From NCBI RefSeq assembly GCF_000003815.2, contig NC_049981.1:8316085-8380084 (forward strand): a stretch of 64,000 nucleotides of DNA, given 5' to 3'. The notes under the pieces were generated by a model that saw nothing but the letters and a program-made list of their open reading frames with translations, was not told where the DNA came from and did no database searches. Positions 54,701 to 64,000 of the stretch are shown here, in pieces. Position 1 is the first letter of the stretch. Each line of letters starts with the position of its first letter. Source of the stretch: Branchiostoma floridae (taxonomy: Eukaryota > Chordata > Leptocardii > Amphioxiformes > Branchiostomatidae). A program made the position numbers and the translations under genes.

Positions 54701-57700
54701 CGGCCCCCGTTATCATTCAATTTCAACAATTATGTTTGCACAAAATTATCATCCTTCTGATATTGATATTACAATTTCCAGTTCTTGATTCCTGCTGCCT
54801 GGTAATCAAGTTACTTTCAAATGCAGAAAATTTTGCGGTTGTTTTATGTTTGCAATTTTCATGGTGGTCACTTCTCATACAATATTGAAATATTGGCTAA
54901 TCAAATCCTGTAAAAAATTGCCTGCTCATGGCCCTTGGTAACAAGTTGGCTGGGCCAATTATTGTGAAATGACGTAGATTTGATATTGTGAATTTCAGAA
55001 AATGTTGATTTCCTCTATATTTCATTCTATTTTGAGGCCTGATCAGGCCTTGCCAGGTCTTAACAAACCTTTGTTGCCACACACTCACACCATTCCCCCA
55101 TCACCTTTTGTCTATCTCCCAAGCTATAACTCACAGTAGTTTTTCCTTAAGGAAATTTCATTAAAACCCCCATTCATGGCCATGGGGCCCAGATAGGGTA
55201 GGCCACTGAGGTAGACCAGCCCAAAAGCCAACCCCATCGATTCCGGAAACCCGCACTGGGGAGATGGTCCATGGTATTATACAGTAGGTCATATGGAGAA
55301 ATGAATTAATATTGGTAGAAAAGTAGTACTGACACTGTACTACGTATTCAGAGAGTACAAGCGATTAGATCAGTGACAGTTGATTATGCCAGAACTGTCA
55401 AAGTCAAAAGTGGACTGTTTTGTCTGTTTGTAGCAACCTTTCCAAGTAACCAGTAAGTGGTTTCTGAATGGCAGTTTGTACAGGCACCGGGTTTTCCATT
55501 ACAGTATTTGACTACAGTACAGTACTCTGAAACGCATTTAAGTTCGCGGTATGATGCTACTGTGAACTCAAAACCAAACAGCAAACACTCCATTTTCCCG
55601 ATATCGAAAAATTAAATCCCCGCCAACTCAAATGCAATTTCCGCCCCTCAATCCTGATAAACATGGCAGCCAGTTTGGAACCTGGCACCCCAACTCGCAA
55701 AAGAAAAATCTTAAGAGAGGTAGAACAGCAAATATTATCAATATGCAAAAATGCAGTTGTGTGTACTTTGCTTGCTTCTGAAAGCTCAAAATCTAAATTT
55801 TTTCTTTGATAATAATGTTAACCAGTGGGATGGCCAAGAATACAGTGTATAACAGGAGTTTCGCCCTCCGAGGGTTTCTAGTCTGGAAATCCCTAAGGTG
55901 GGTCGACTCGTCGAGGCTTCTCTAGTTCATCAAAATTGTTCCATTGTCATACTTTATTTTGTCCTGTAAGGCCATGATTATGTGGGCGAAGCCCAACATT
56001 TAGTTTTTCCTCAGATATTTGCATATTCCAACCGGAAATCAGAAAAAATGGAAGCTGTAAACATGCACTCCACGTTTCAAGCTTTTTGATTGGCTTACAG
56101 TCGCACTTTCTCGGTTTTAAGTCAGAGGTGAACCTATCAACGCACAGAACACAATCGGCATCGACTTTGATAATAGCCAATCAGAACTCAGAAAAAATGG
56201 AAGCTGTCAACATATACTCCGCGTTTCCAGCTTTTTGATTGGGACAAAGTCGCGGACTGTCTCGGGTGTACGCAGAACTGAACCAATCAATGCACAGGAC
56301 ACAAAATGGCATTCGGCATGCAGTTTGACAATACAATAGCAGCTGAGACGACCAAACAGGCGCTCAANNNNNNNNNNNNNNNNNNNNNNNNNNNNNNNNN
56401 NNNNNNNNNNNNNNNNNNNNNNNNNNNNNNNNNNNNNNNNNNNNNNNNNNNNNNNNNNNNNNNNNNNTGAATGGACGTGTTCAAGCACGCAAATACATTT
56501 GTATACCAGTCCTGTTAAAACGTGCGGTTGTAACATGTTGTAGCACTGGCTCAGTGGTATTATTCACGTGTGGTAAACCAACTCTCCGGGATCGAATCCG
56601 TGGACAGATAATGTTTTTTAATTTTTTTGTCTTTTTGCTGCATTTTCGCGAAAATGTTGCCTTTCTTGTTGCTTCTTTTCTTGCGATTTTTGCTTTCTTT
56701 TCCCTTCGCCCACATCCTGCATTTTTTTCAAAAATGTTGCCTTTCTAGTCTTTCTAGCTTATGCTCCAGAAGTAAGTAGCAGCCCAGAGGTTATTTAACT
56801 CCCCACAGCTTGTCAAGACATCTGCCAAGATGATCAAGCTGACCCTGGATGGACAGACTGTTGTCTAGGGCTATACCTTTGGGTAATTACAAAAAGGCTG
56901 GGATTGGTCAGTAACCACATGACATAATTCTATCCCGAGTAGAGAGGGTCCATGATACATGAGGATTGGTCAGAAGAGGTCACATGCCTATAGCACCCAT
57001 ACTTCTCAGTCTGATAACACAATAGTTTTGCTTGTCACAACACTTTTTCCTCATTTGCATGAAATAGTCTCAAACTTTTTATCCACAGAAAATGGGAGCT
57101 TATCATTGGCTGAGGGGAAGTAGCCATGGGCTAAATCCCAGTACCAGGTTTTTACTGACAGCTACATGGCAAAAATGGAAAATTTATCTTCACTATACAT
57201 TACAGCTTGAACACCGCTACAATTCGTAGTACAAAATGACCAGGATAAACTGTAAAATGTAATAATGCAGAAACCTTTGCGATGGTTTAATGTTCGCAGT
57301 TTTTGCGGTGGCCGCTTCACCACGAACTTAAAACCACCGCAAACATTTTATCCATGGCAGTAAGAGACTACAGTGCATGGTGCTACCCCGAACTTAAAAC
57401 CACAGCAAAAAGTCCTTTATCCCGCTACCACGAAATTGAATCCCCGCGAACTTAAATGCATTTGCAGTACCTGCCAACTGCAAGTTAACCAAATATTCAG
57501 CACTACTAAAGCCGTGTAGGTCAAGTTCATGAATTTGAAATGTTTCTAGGAGTAGGAACAAAGCCTTACCAAGCAGGAACTTCCGTTGTCCGTTCACTTC
57601 TGCCAAAGGAACCTTGTCCAGTTCAGCAAAGCATGGTGGCTCTAATGGGAGTAACAAACAAACAGTCCTGTATGTTTATACAAGATGTACCTAACTAATA

Positions 57701-60700
57701 TGTTCTATAATTGTCTACTCACTGCTTTAAAGCAAATCAAATAAAGAAGTCTGAAGCCCTGTGTGTTGGCAGATCCGTTTGTTTCTTCAAACTTTGTCTG
57801 GACGCCAAGGTGTGCACAAGAATGACGTCATTTCGTATACAATTCCATGCGATGTGCGCTTGAGCGCCATCCCCCCACCATGTCATACCTGGGCCATAGT
57901 AACGTTTGATATGAGTGCTCTGGACCGGGTGATAACTTGCAATGGGTTATTACATTTGGGTTCTTAAAAATCACATGGGCTTCTATAGAATAATTTGAAC
58001 GCGCTTGGCATGCGCCACTGTCAAAATCATGCAAGACTTTTTTGTTTGTTTGAGGTCACCAAATTTCTGGGGCATTTTGCATTAGATTTTAATTTTTGGA
58101 TTACCCGGTATAAGGTTTGATATATTAGTTAAATTATACAACACAGTGTATTCTTCAACACCCACAGTCCCAGCCCTCCCCTGGGTTGGACAGCCCTCCA
58201 GCCTTTGGGCCATCCTACATTGTACCTGTGGTTGGGCTGGTACCTCGGGTAAAATGGAATACACCATGTTGTATTCTATATCATATTCACTTTGTTTGTC
58301 TTCTTCCTAAATTGTCTCCTCATAATAGTGTATCTCAGTATCTGTCTCTGCACAAACACTGAATGCAATTTGAAGCCTCATTCTGTAACAGGACTGCTAG
58401 TGCTATTCAACCCCAAATGCTTGAGATACATGATTGTAACTATTATTCTATGATCTGAGCAATCATAAAATAACAGGTTTCTTACTGGCTTCCTCGAAAC
58501 AAGAGCACCACTCATTTGCTGACAGGATGCCGTCCTTGATGCGGTCACACCTGTCGATGAAGGGAGTGATGCAGTGCTCGTACTCATCGTACTCTATGAG
58601 TGACAGCTCCTTCTTGCTCAGGAAGAGGTCGAAGTTCACATCCAGCTTGCTGAACATCCAGCCCACAGCTGGCTCATAGCATATCTGTACATTCTTGTTG
58701 GCTGTGGGGAAAATATAGAGGAGAGCTCAAAATGGGAAAACCTAAAATCCTGAAACGTCCTTTTGAAAAACGATTCTGCCCCAATCAGGAGATGTTTGGG
58801 GCTAGACAGAATAGGTAGGGTCTAGGCTTTTTGTTTTGGTCAAAATTTGTTCAGTTTAGAAGTTCAGTTGGCGTAAGGTCTGAGAGTTTAGAGTTGTTTC
58901 TGCTAGCTTTCAAAAGGATGTCAAATGGAAATACTTCTAGTGACACTCAAGTTGAAATGGAAAATGATTCTAAGACATAGTATGTACTTTATAATCCTCC
59001 CCCAAAATTTGAGTTGTGCACCTTGTTTCTGGTTGAGGCCATGAACATACTATCCCTCCTCAAAACAACACTGTACTGTGGGAGGATGTATACATGAGAA
59101 GTCATTGATTTGTCCTTGTCTGTTGGTTATTTACTTACTGTCAGGCTTTTCCTTCTCCTCGTTCTTCCTGAGGACTTTAAACCACTCCAGCAGGCGGTTC
59201 CCCATGTCCTCTAGTTCCTCAGTGGAGCAGACTGAAGACCAAATTGAATACACTGTTAGCTTTCCTTTGCAAATGTACATTATAGCGCCGTCTTCTACAT
59301 GTCAGGGTTGGACAAGTTCAATGGCCTGACTGCCCGGGGCAAGTGAACGTGCCCATGGGGCGAGTGCATAAGTAAGTATTGACAAAACATGTATTAAATC
59401 GGCCTTGCAGTTAACACTGAATTGCGCCAAGATTTTCAATCAAACTATGCAGAAAAGCAAACGCATCAAATTACAATATGCATAAATAGCGTTCAATTGT
59501 TACCAATTATTATATCGTGAGAGTTGTGGACTAATACAATTAAAAGTGGGTCTCTGTTTGAATTTATCAGAAACAAGCTAACTGTCCAGCACGAATAGCA
59601 GTTCAGGTCTGTAGACCGACACTGAGGAGTTTAGCAATGTACGTTCAGCACTCGTGGTGTAGTATCCCTGGCTTGGGAGTACTGACGTGAGTTTCTCAGT
59701 AGTCTACCATGCTGTTCTCCTCGAGTTGGAGGCAGTCAGAAACTGGAGCATGGTTGATTAGGAGATTGTTGTACTTTCTTTACAAAGTTCAAGTAGAGGT
59801 CATGTCTGTGATCAGAAAGAGTCTGTAAAATTAGTCCATTATATGTTCCCAAGGAATCCAGATATGTAGTGTACTGCCGACTCACCACCTCGTTCGCTTC
59901 GCTTACTCGGTGGTTTTATTCGGTGGTTACAGCAAAGGACCAGGCGTTCTGACACCATATACACCTCGGGGCGGGTCATTAACCCTTCATTAAAAAATGC
60001 AATCTTTACCCATGCTTTAAGGTATAAAGAGAAGATTTCACGCATTGCAACTTTGAACTACTGTAAATGCATTTAAATTCGCTGGGATTTAATTTCACGG
60101 TAGCAGGAAAAGGGACTTTTCGCGGTGGATTTAAGTTGGCGGTAACACCATAGACTGCAGTGTAATACCGTAATAGAAAAATGTTTGCGAAAACCGCAAA
60201 CATTTATCCACCGTGAACATTTCTGCATTTACAGTATATGATCAATTCTAGATGTTCCACCTTTGCCATCGAGCTCCTCCCCCTCTTCTTCTTCATCCTC
60301 CTCCCCCTCTAGTCCTGGGTCCAGGGGGATCTGGTCCTCTAGCGGTGCCTGGAACTGTACCTCATCAGGCGTGATGATCTCACTCCTCTCTGCAGGGGGG
60401 AGGTTGGGGGCAGCTTGAACTGTTAGTGAGGGCACAGCAATGTTCTCCAAGTTTACTATTACATCCTCCTCTGGCTTCTCTTCCACTACTGGGACAAGCT
60501 CCTTATGGACTGATTTGTCAGTTTCTAAACCTTCAAAATTGTCTCTTTGGAGTGTTGTTACCTTAGGATAGCTGACTGGAAAGGCACTAAAATCTTTCTT
60601 CTCTATACTGAAGTCTATCTTATTAGAATGATGTGTAGGAAACTTGACATAAGCATAGACAACACCATCTGATTTCCCTGTTGGTATTTTATACCCTTCC

Positions 60701-62742
60701 ACGTCTGCATAGTTTGTGTCAGAAGTTACGTCTTCAATACCACCAACCATTTTTCCTTCAGGATACTTTGATTCAATCATAACAGGCTTTTTCTCTGTAA
60801 GACTTTCTGTTTTTTGTTCACCAGAGGATGACAATGGATCCATGCTGACGTCTTCTATCCTTTCCACCATTTTGTGGAGAATGTATTTCTTGTCTTGTTT
60901 GGAGATGAACAAATTTGGTTTTATTGCACTATCAGGCTTTTGTTCCTCAAACTTGAATGAGACATGCCTTTGTATTCCATCATTCTCTGTAACATGTGAG
61001 TTTTCTATGATTCTGTTGGACATTGTGGTCTGAGATTTTCTACTGTGTTTAAGAGCACCTGCTTTGAGATGGCTGTGCTGTTGAGAGTCTGATGGGAAGG
61101 ATGAAATCGAATTGGGAATGTTTCTCTCTATATTCATGGGGTTGCTATAACTTACTTCATTCTTAGAATCATCCTCAACAGCAAACTTTTGTACATCAAC
61201 AGCCTTATCTTTCGGGAGATTCTTGGTATAGCTTTCCTTCTTAATTGTATCTTTCTGGAAATGTCCATACTTTGGTTTATACAGTTTCTCTAACACTACT
61301 TTTTTGGTGATTAATGGTTTTGACCAGTAGCTACCGTACTTAGATTTTGACTTAAAGTTAGTTCCAGACTTGCCTCCATAAGGGTAGTAACTACCTGGGG
61401 CATACTTGGCAGATAAATGCTTGTAGTAAGACTGCTTAGAGAAAAGGTTATGAGGGGACCTGTTATATAATGACTTTTTGTTAGACATCAAGCTAGCTTG
61501 GGCTTTGGGGTCAGTGGTCAGCTCTTGGGATTTAGTTACAGAAAACAAATCTGGAAAAAACAGAATAAGACATACAAAAAGAAAATTAGTACCAACAGAA
61601 AGTGATGAAACAATCAAAAGACTATGACGTGCAGAAATATGACCTAAACTCTCAAACAAAACATCTATTACTACACAGTCACATACTGTTCAAATGTTTG
61701 TAGAGAGGACCTTTCAAACAACACAACTTTGAAAATATGTTACATGAGAAGGATGAAAGGACTCAGGAGAACAGAACATGTATAAGATGCTTTCCAACAG
61801 AAACAGCATATAAGTGTTGACATGACACTTAACATTTTACTCTGCAATTTGCAAATCAACTGTCAAAGTGTTGAAAAAATTCTATTAAATTTTGTTATTA
61901 ATACTAATAGTAACTTTTATTTGATACAAAGGATGGTTATTGAGAAACAAATTCATAATTACACTACATTGTACAATTACAATTATATAAAAATTACTGA
62001 ATAGTGATCCTTACCAATTACATCATGTAGTATCATATCAAAAACAAAGGTCAGTGAGACAATATGATAAGCAAACTTTCACTTACCTGGGATCTGAGGC
62101 TTGCAGGGGCATTTGCCAGTGCACTCCTCTTGGATATCCTTGCCAGATACACAGGCCTGTGGATATATTTATTCACATTAATACATTTTTGTACATGTAC
62201 ATCATAAACAAAAATGACAGCCTAGACATGTCAACAATTTCTTTTTCATCCCTTAATTGTAGCAAAGAATGCAGTAGCTGCTGTACATGTGAATACATTT
62301 TTAAATTGATTTTCAAACATGTATTGCTTTAGTGATGAACATCACAACGCAACTTTCTTATGCCCCTTGCACAGTAGGATTGGCCGATGTTCACGAGTGC
62401 CTAAGCCCCGTCCTATGTGATAGGATAGAACTGGTGAGAACCCTGCTGCATTGAGCCACCCCACATGACCTTGTTACCTCCATTAAGAATGGACACATAG
62501 ATATGTCCATGAAAAATGGAGAACATTTAGTTTTTAAATTAGTAGTCCAGTACAAAAGGAGAATAAGAAGGTCTTGTTTAGTGAGTTTTGTCCAAATTGC
62601 CAGACATACCTGATACATGAGCTTACACTGTGAGGAGTAAGTGACACCATCAGTGCCACAGACAGGCTCCGGGCGCACAACAGGGCACGGGGTGCAGCCA
62701 TACCTGTCCTTCTTCTCCTGGTACTTGGACCACGTCTTCTTC
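51702..62742 (-). CDS. SPOCK: Testican (SPOCK) proteoglycan, 5' exons missing, with a giant inserted exon
   Basis: Secreted modular proteoglycan family of the extracellular matrix. Minus-strand exons: 62742-62610, 62156-62087, 61550-60261, 59231-59139, 58701-58486, 57641-57570, 53559-53428, 51898-51702; every junction keeps phase. In order: Kazal domain (CTPCPVVRPEPVCGTDGVTY..CKL to CPCKP) over two exons; a 430-residue unique segment; the osteonectin-like EF-hand domain (helix with LLEWF; loops DVNFDLFLSKKE and DRIKDGILSANE; Cys pairs); a thyroglobulin type 1 domain (PRCSEDGYY, CWCVDKHG); and an acidic tail with an ASGDDYEEEE glycosaminoglycan-attachment-like site. This order is diagnostic of testicans. 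About 733 residues are visible against roughly 440 in the whole human protein. The upstream limit is an acceptor CCAACAG before 62742; signal peptide exons are not seen. It converges on the IKK gene. Confidence 0.92.
51950..52110 (+). mobile_element. tRNA-derived SINE
   Basis: The head has a good B box, GGGTTCGAATC (about 52009). The body TTGGGAATAAGGCACTTGTC...AAATGAGTACC follows the pattern of other SINE copies. It is in the last testican intron. Confidence 0.65.
52370..52508 (-). mobile_element. tRNA-derived SINE remnant, opposite orientation
   Basis: On the minus strand, TTGTGGTTAGGGTTG (A-box-like, about 52495) precedes GGGTTGGAATCCC (B-box-like, about 52440-52450) by tRNA-like spacing. 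Confidence 0.5.
53636..54710. mobile_element. 1.1-kb TIR element (ACGGGGGCCGCCCTAAGATG termini)
   Basis: The left end ACGGGGGCCGCCCTAAGATG and the right end CATCTTAGGGCGGCCCCCGT are perfect complements. TA lies outside both ends (53634-53635 and 54711-54712). Internal frames are short and unrecognised. It lies in the testican intron after the thyroglobulin exon's acceptor side. Confidence 0.88.
55440..55600. mobile_element. Partial MITE of the CTGTAAATGC family
   Basis: Contains GCATTTAAGTTCGCGGT and a reversed CCGCCAACTCAAATGCA-like half as in the copies at 57248-57469 and 60061-60234, but the ends are decayed. Confidence 0.5.
56036..56330. repeat. Tandem duplication of a ~140-bp unit next to a gap
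   Basis: Two head-to-tail copies start at about 56038 and 56188 with the shared phrase CAGAAAAAATGGAAGCTGT, followed by GCTTTTTGATTGG and CCAATCA-like landmarks in the same order. The second copy runs toward the N gap at 56368. Confidence 0.8.
56368..56467. other. Assembly gap of exactly 100 N
   Basis: One hundred N bases, a conventional placeholder for a gap of unknown size. It follows a tandem duplication, which may explain the failure to assemble. Confidence 0.99.
56545..56625 (+). mobile_element. tRNA-like SINE head
   Basis: ACTGGCTCAGTGGTATTATT is A-box-like and CGGGATCGAATCC B-box-like with tRNA spacing. No functional tRNA cloverleaf was found. Confidence 0.45.
57248..57469. mobile_element. 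MITE of the CTGTAAATGC family
   Basis: It runs from a CTGTAAAATG-like end to GCATTTGCAG with TA beside it, and holds the same internal GCGGTG/CACCGC palindromic blocks as the copy at 60061-60234. It lies about 100 bp from the testican exon at 57570. Confidence 0.7.
58134..58276. mobile_element. MITE, ATGAAATACAACAT family, copy 3
   Basis: Ends ATACAACA and TGTTGTAT with the internal GTATTC/GGAATAC pair; the interior shares CACAGTCCCAGCCCTCC-like wording with copy 1. Confidence 0.75.
60061..60234. mobile_element. MITE of the CTGTAAATGC family beside the giant exon's donor
   Basis: CTGTAAATGC (60061) and GCATTTACAG (to 60234) are exact complements, with TA duplicated outside (60059-60060 and 60235-60236). 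Interior blocks such as CGCGGTGGATTTAAG are palindrome-rich. It lies 26 bp downstream, in gene sense, of the giant testican exon. Its terminal repeat supplies an in-frame TAA if the intron is not removed. Confidence 0.88.
60261..61550 (-). CDS. SPOCK: Giant phase-symmetric testican exon encoding ~430 unique residues
   Basis: The exon is 1290 nt, runs from acceptor TTTTTCCAG to donor AAAG/GTGGAA, and is open throughout in the frame set by both neighbours (phase 1 on each side). No family is recognisable in the sequence. The first third is Tyr/Lys/Ser/Gly-rich and basic (SYYKHLSAKYAPGSYY, KSKYGSYWSKP). The middle carries two copies of KMVxxIEDVxxD 120 nt apart (about 60838-60875 and 60720-60755). 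The last part is strongly acidic (EGEEDEEEEGEELDG). It contains no cysteine and few hydrophobic stretches, so it is probably disordered. Ser-Gly pairs (KSG, SSSG) could bear glycans. Vertebrate testicans have only a short linker here. Confidence 0.85.
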
Positions 62743-63426
62743 CTGTTGGCAACAACCAAGTCACGCATTACTGGTGCCCTTGAGCTATTGCCCTTGCAAA
62801 ATAACTTAACCGTCTGCCATGTCAAGTCATACTCCTAAATCCCACTATACTTCAAAGCACCAAGATGACAGCAGCACCTAAATCCCACATCAATTTGTGT
62901 GACTAATAATGGAGTCTACATCTGAAATCCTGTAATATTTCCTGAGTGACTAATATGAAGGGTGTGTCTAAACCCCATCAAATGTCGCCTGACCAATATG
63001 CAGTTGTGTCTCTCATGGCATTTCTGATAATTGGTATGGAAGTGCATGCAGATTTTAAATCTCATTTTATGTGCAAGATACATGGTAAAGGCACTGTCTG
63101 AATCCTAAGGAATAATTAGAAAGGAATGTAATAGAGTTAGACACTGTAGCAGAAGCCATTTGAAAATCCCTTTATAAAAGCTGGCTAAAAATACACTGTT
63201 CCAATTATATTACCTAATCAAAACAATACAATCATGTACACATAAGTGAGTCATAATAGTAATACATACTAGCCTTGTGTCTTATCTAATTGACTTCACC
63301 CCTGGCCATATGGACTTGTTTGTTAAAATCCTTTTTGGCAACCAACACTCTCTACTTATCTTTAAATTACCTCCCATTGCCGAGTGATTCTCTTCATTGT
63401 ATAAGGACAGCTCACTCACTCACTTA
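62743..63426. other. No exon recognised upstream of the Kazal exon
   Basis: This belongs to the testican gene's intron or 5' region by position. I saw no signal-peptide-like frame or further Cys-rich exon on the minus strand here or up to 64000. Confidence 0.4.
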
Positions 63427-63724
63427 GGCACGATCTAGACACAGTTTTTCCAGACAGCTTTTTTTCAGCGTCTAGATGGAACTTCAATATCGCCATTAAG
63501 ATATCGGGAAAATTTCGCCCAAAAGATCGTCCAATAGCTTAGCAGGGGTCCCCGACAGCTTCCGCGCGCGTTTAGATGTGTCCCGACTTCGGGAGGGTTC
63601 ATTAGCATATAACGCGGGCTCATTAGGCTATATAGCTGTTTATGACTGGTGTCCCGCGGCCAACGTTCCAGATCCCTCCCGACATCTCCACAGATATCGG
63701 CAAAAACTGTGTCTATATTGGGCC
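63427..63724. mobile_element. Harbinger-like MITE with TTA target duplication
   Basis: The left end GGCACGATCTAGACACAG and the reverse complement of the right end, GGCCCAATATAGACACAG, form imperfect inverted repeats continuing into CAGTTTTT. TTA flanks both sides (63424-63426 and 63725-63727), the 3-bp duplication typical of PIF/Harbinger. It is 298 bp and non-coding. Confidence 0.85.
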
Positions 63725-63809
63725 TTACTATCCGGCCTGTCTCCTGAGGGTTAAAGACTTGCTCCCTAACTGCTCTAAAGACAATTGAATGGACAAGTGT
63801 TTTTGTCAT

Positions 63810-63842
63810 ACGTGTGTGTGTCTGTGTGTGTGTGTGTGTGTG
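63810..63842. repeat. (GT)n microsatellite
   Basis: A short run of GT dinucleotides with one TCT interruption. Confidence 0.95.
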
Positions 63843-64000
63843 GATTTTGCTCACATACCATGGCATCCTGCACATCCATAGATAATCTAACGTGATCCAC
63901 AACATTCCCCGAACCTGGACTTATTTACGACAGCTAAGTACAAAATAAGCCCTTTTTCCGCATCTTGTGCAAGCAAGCAAGGGGAATTGACATTGTACAG

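Noticed and set aside
63465-63905. 146-codon minus-strand frame upstream of testican
   Set aside because: It spans a Harbinger-like MITE and a GT microsatellite, and lacks a signal peptide or testican-like cysteines.

Overview
This is eukaryotic, intron-rich animal DNA. It most likely comes from an invertebrate chordate, probably amphioxus (Branchiostoma). That is an inference from two genes and the repeat mix: a single IKK-type kinase equally like vertebrate IKKalpha and IKKbeta, and a testican-type proteoglycan, set among CR1/Jockey-like LINEs, a split-repeat tyrosine-recombinase retrotransposon, Ty3/gypsy, hAT, mariner and Harbinger-like elements and tRNA-derived SINEs. No species-level marker was available.

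Three host genes can be assembled exon by exon with matching splice phases. (1) Minus strand, 4198-9512: a three-exon four-pass membrane protein of the claudin/PMP22 superfamily, 158 residues. (2) Plus strand, promoter and non-coding exon about 15634-15768 and coding exons 17286-48126: a complete I-kappa-B kinase, 22 coding exons and 769 residues, with kinase, ubiquitin-like and scaffold domains and a C-terminal NEMO-binding motif. (3) Minus strand, 51702-62742: the 3' part of a testican/SPOCK gene (Kazal, EF-hand, thyroglobulin type 1, acidic tail), convergent with the IKK gene. Its signal-peptide exons lie beyond 64000 or were not found.

Layout: 1-4200 repeats, a LINE fragment and an assembly gap; 4200-9540 the claudin-like gene; 10.1-15.3 kb a minisatellite, a decayed LINE, a dead gypsy fragment and a higher-order tandem array; 15.6-48.1 kb the IKK gene, whose introns hold a 5.5-kb Ngaro/DIRS-type element (intron between the HRD and APE exons), a hAT element with a nested TIR element and a nearly intact gypsy (intron within the ubiquitin-like region), and several TIR elements; 48.1-51.7 kb 3' UTR and intergenic; 51.7-62.7 kb the testican gene; 62.7-64 kb no exon seen, with a Harbinger-like MITE.

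The most unusual observation is a 1290-nt phase-1/phase-1 exon (60261-61550) that inserts about 430 low-complexity, charge-segregated residues between the Kazal and EF-hand parts of testican. It can be skipped without changing frame. If its 3' intron is retained, translation ends at a stop codon supplied by the end of a MITE 26 bp into that intron. Other notable points are a minisatellite built from copies of an IKK 3' splice site, a hAT-like element abutting an IKK 5' splice site, the complete A1-ORFs-B1A2-B2 split repeats of the Ngaro-type element, and an in-frame stop separating gag-pro from pol in a gypsy element whose LTRs differ at one position.
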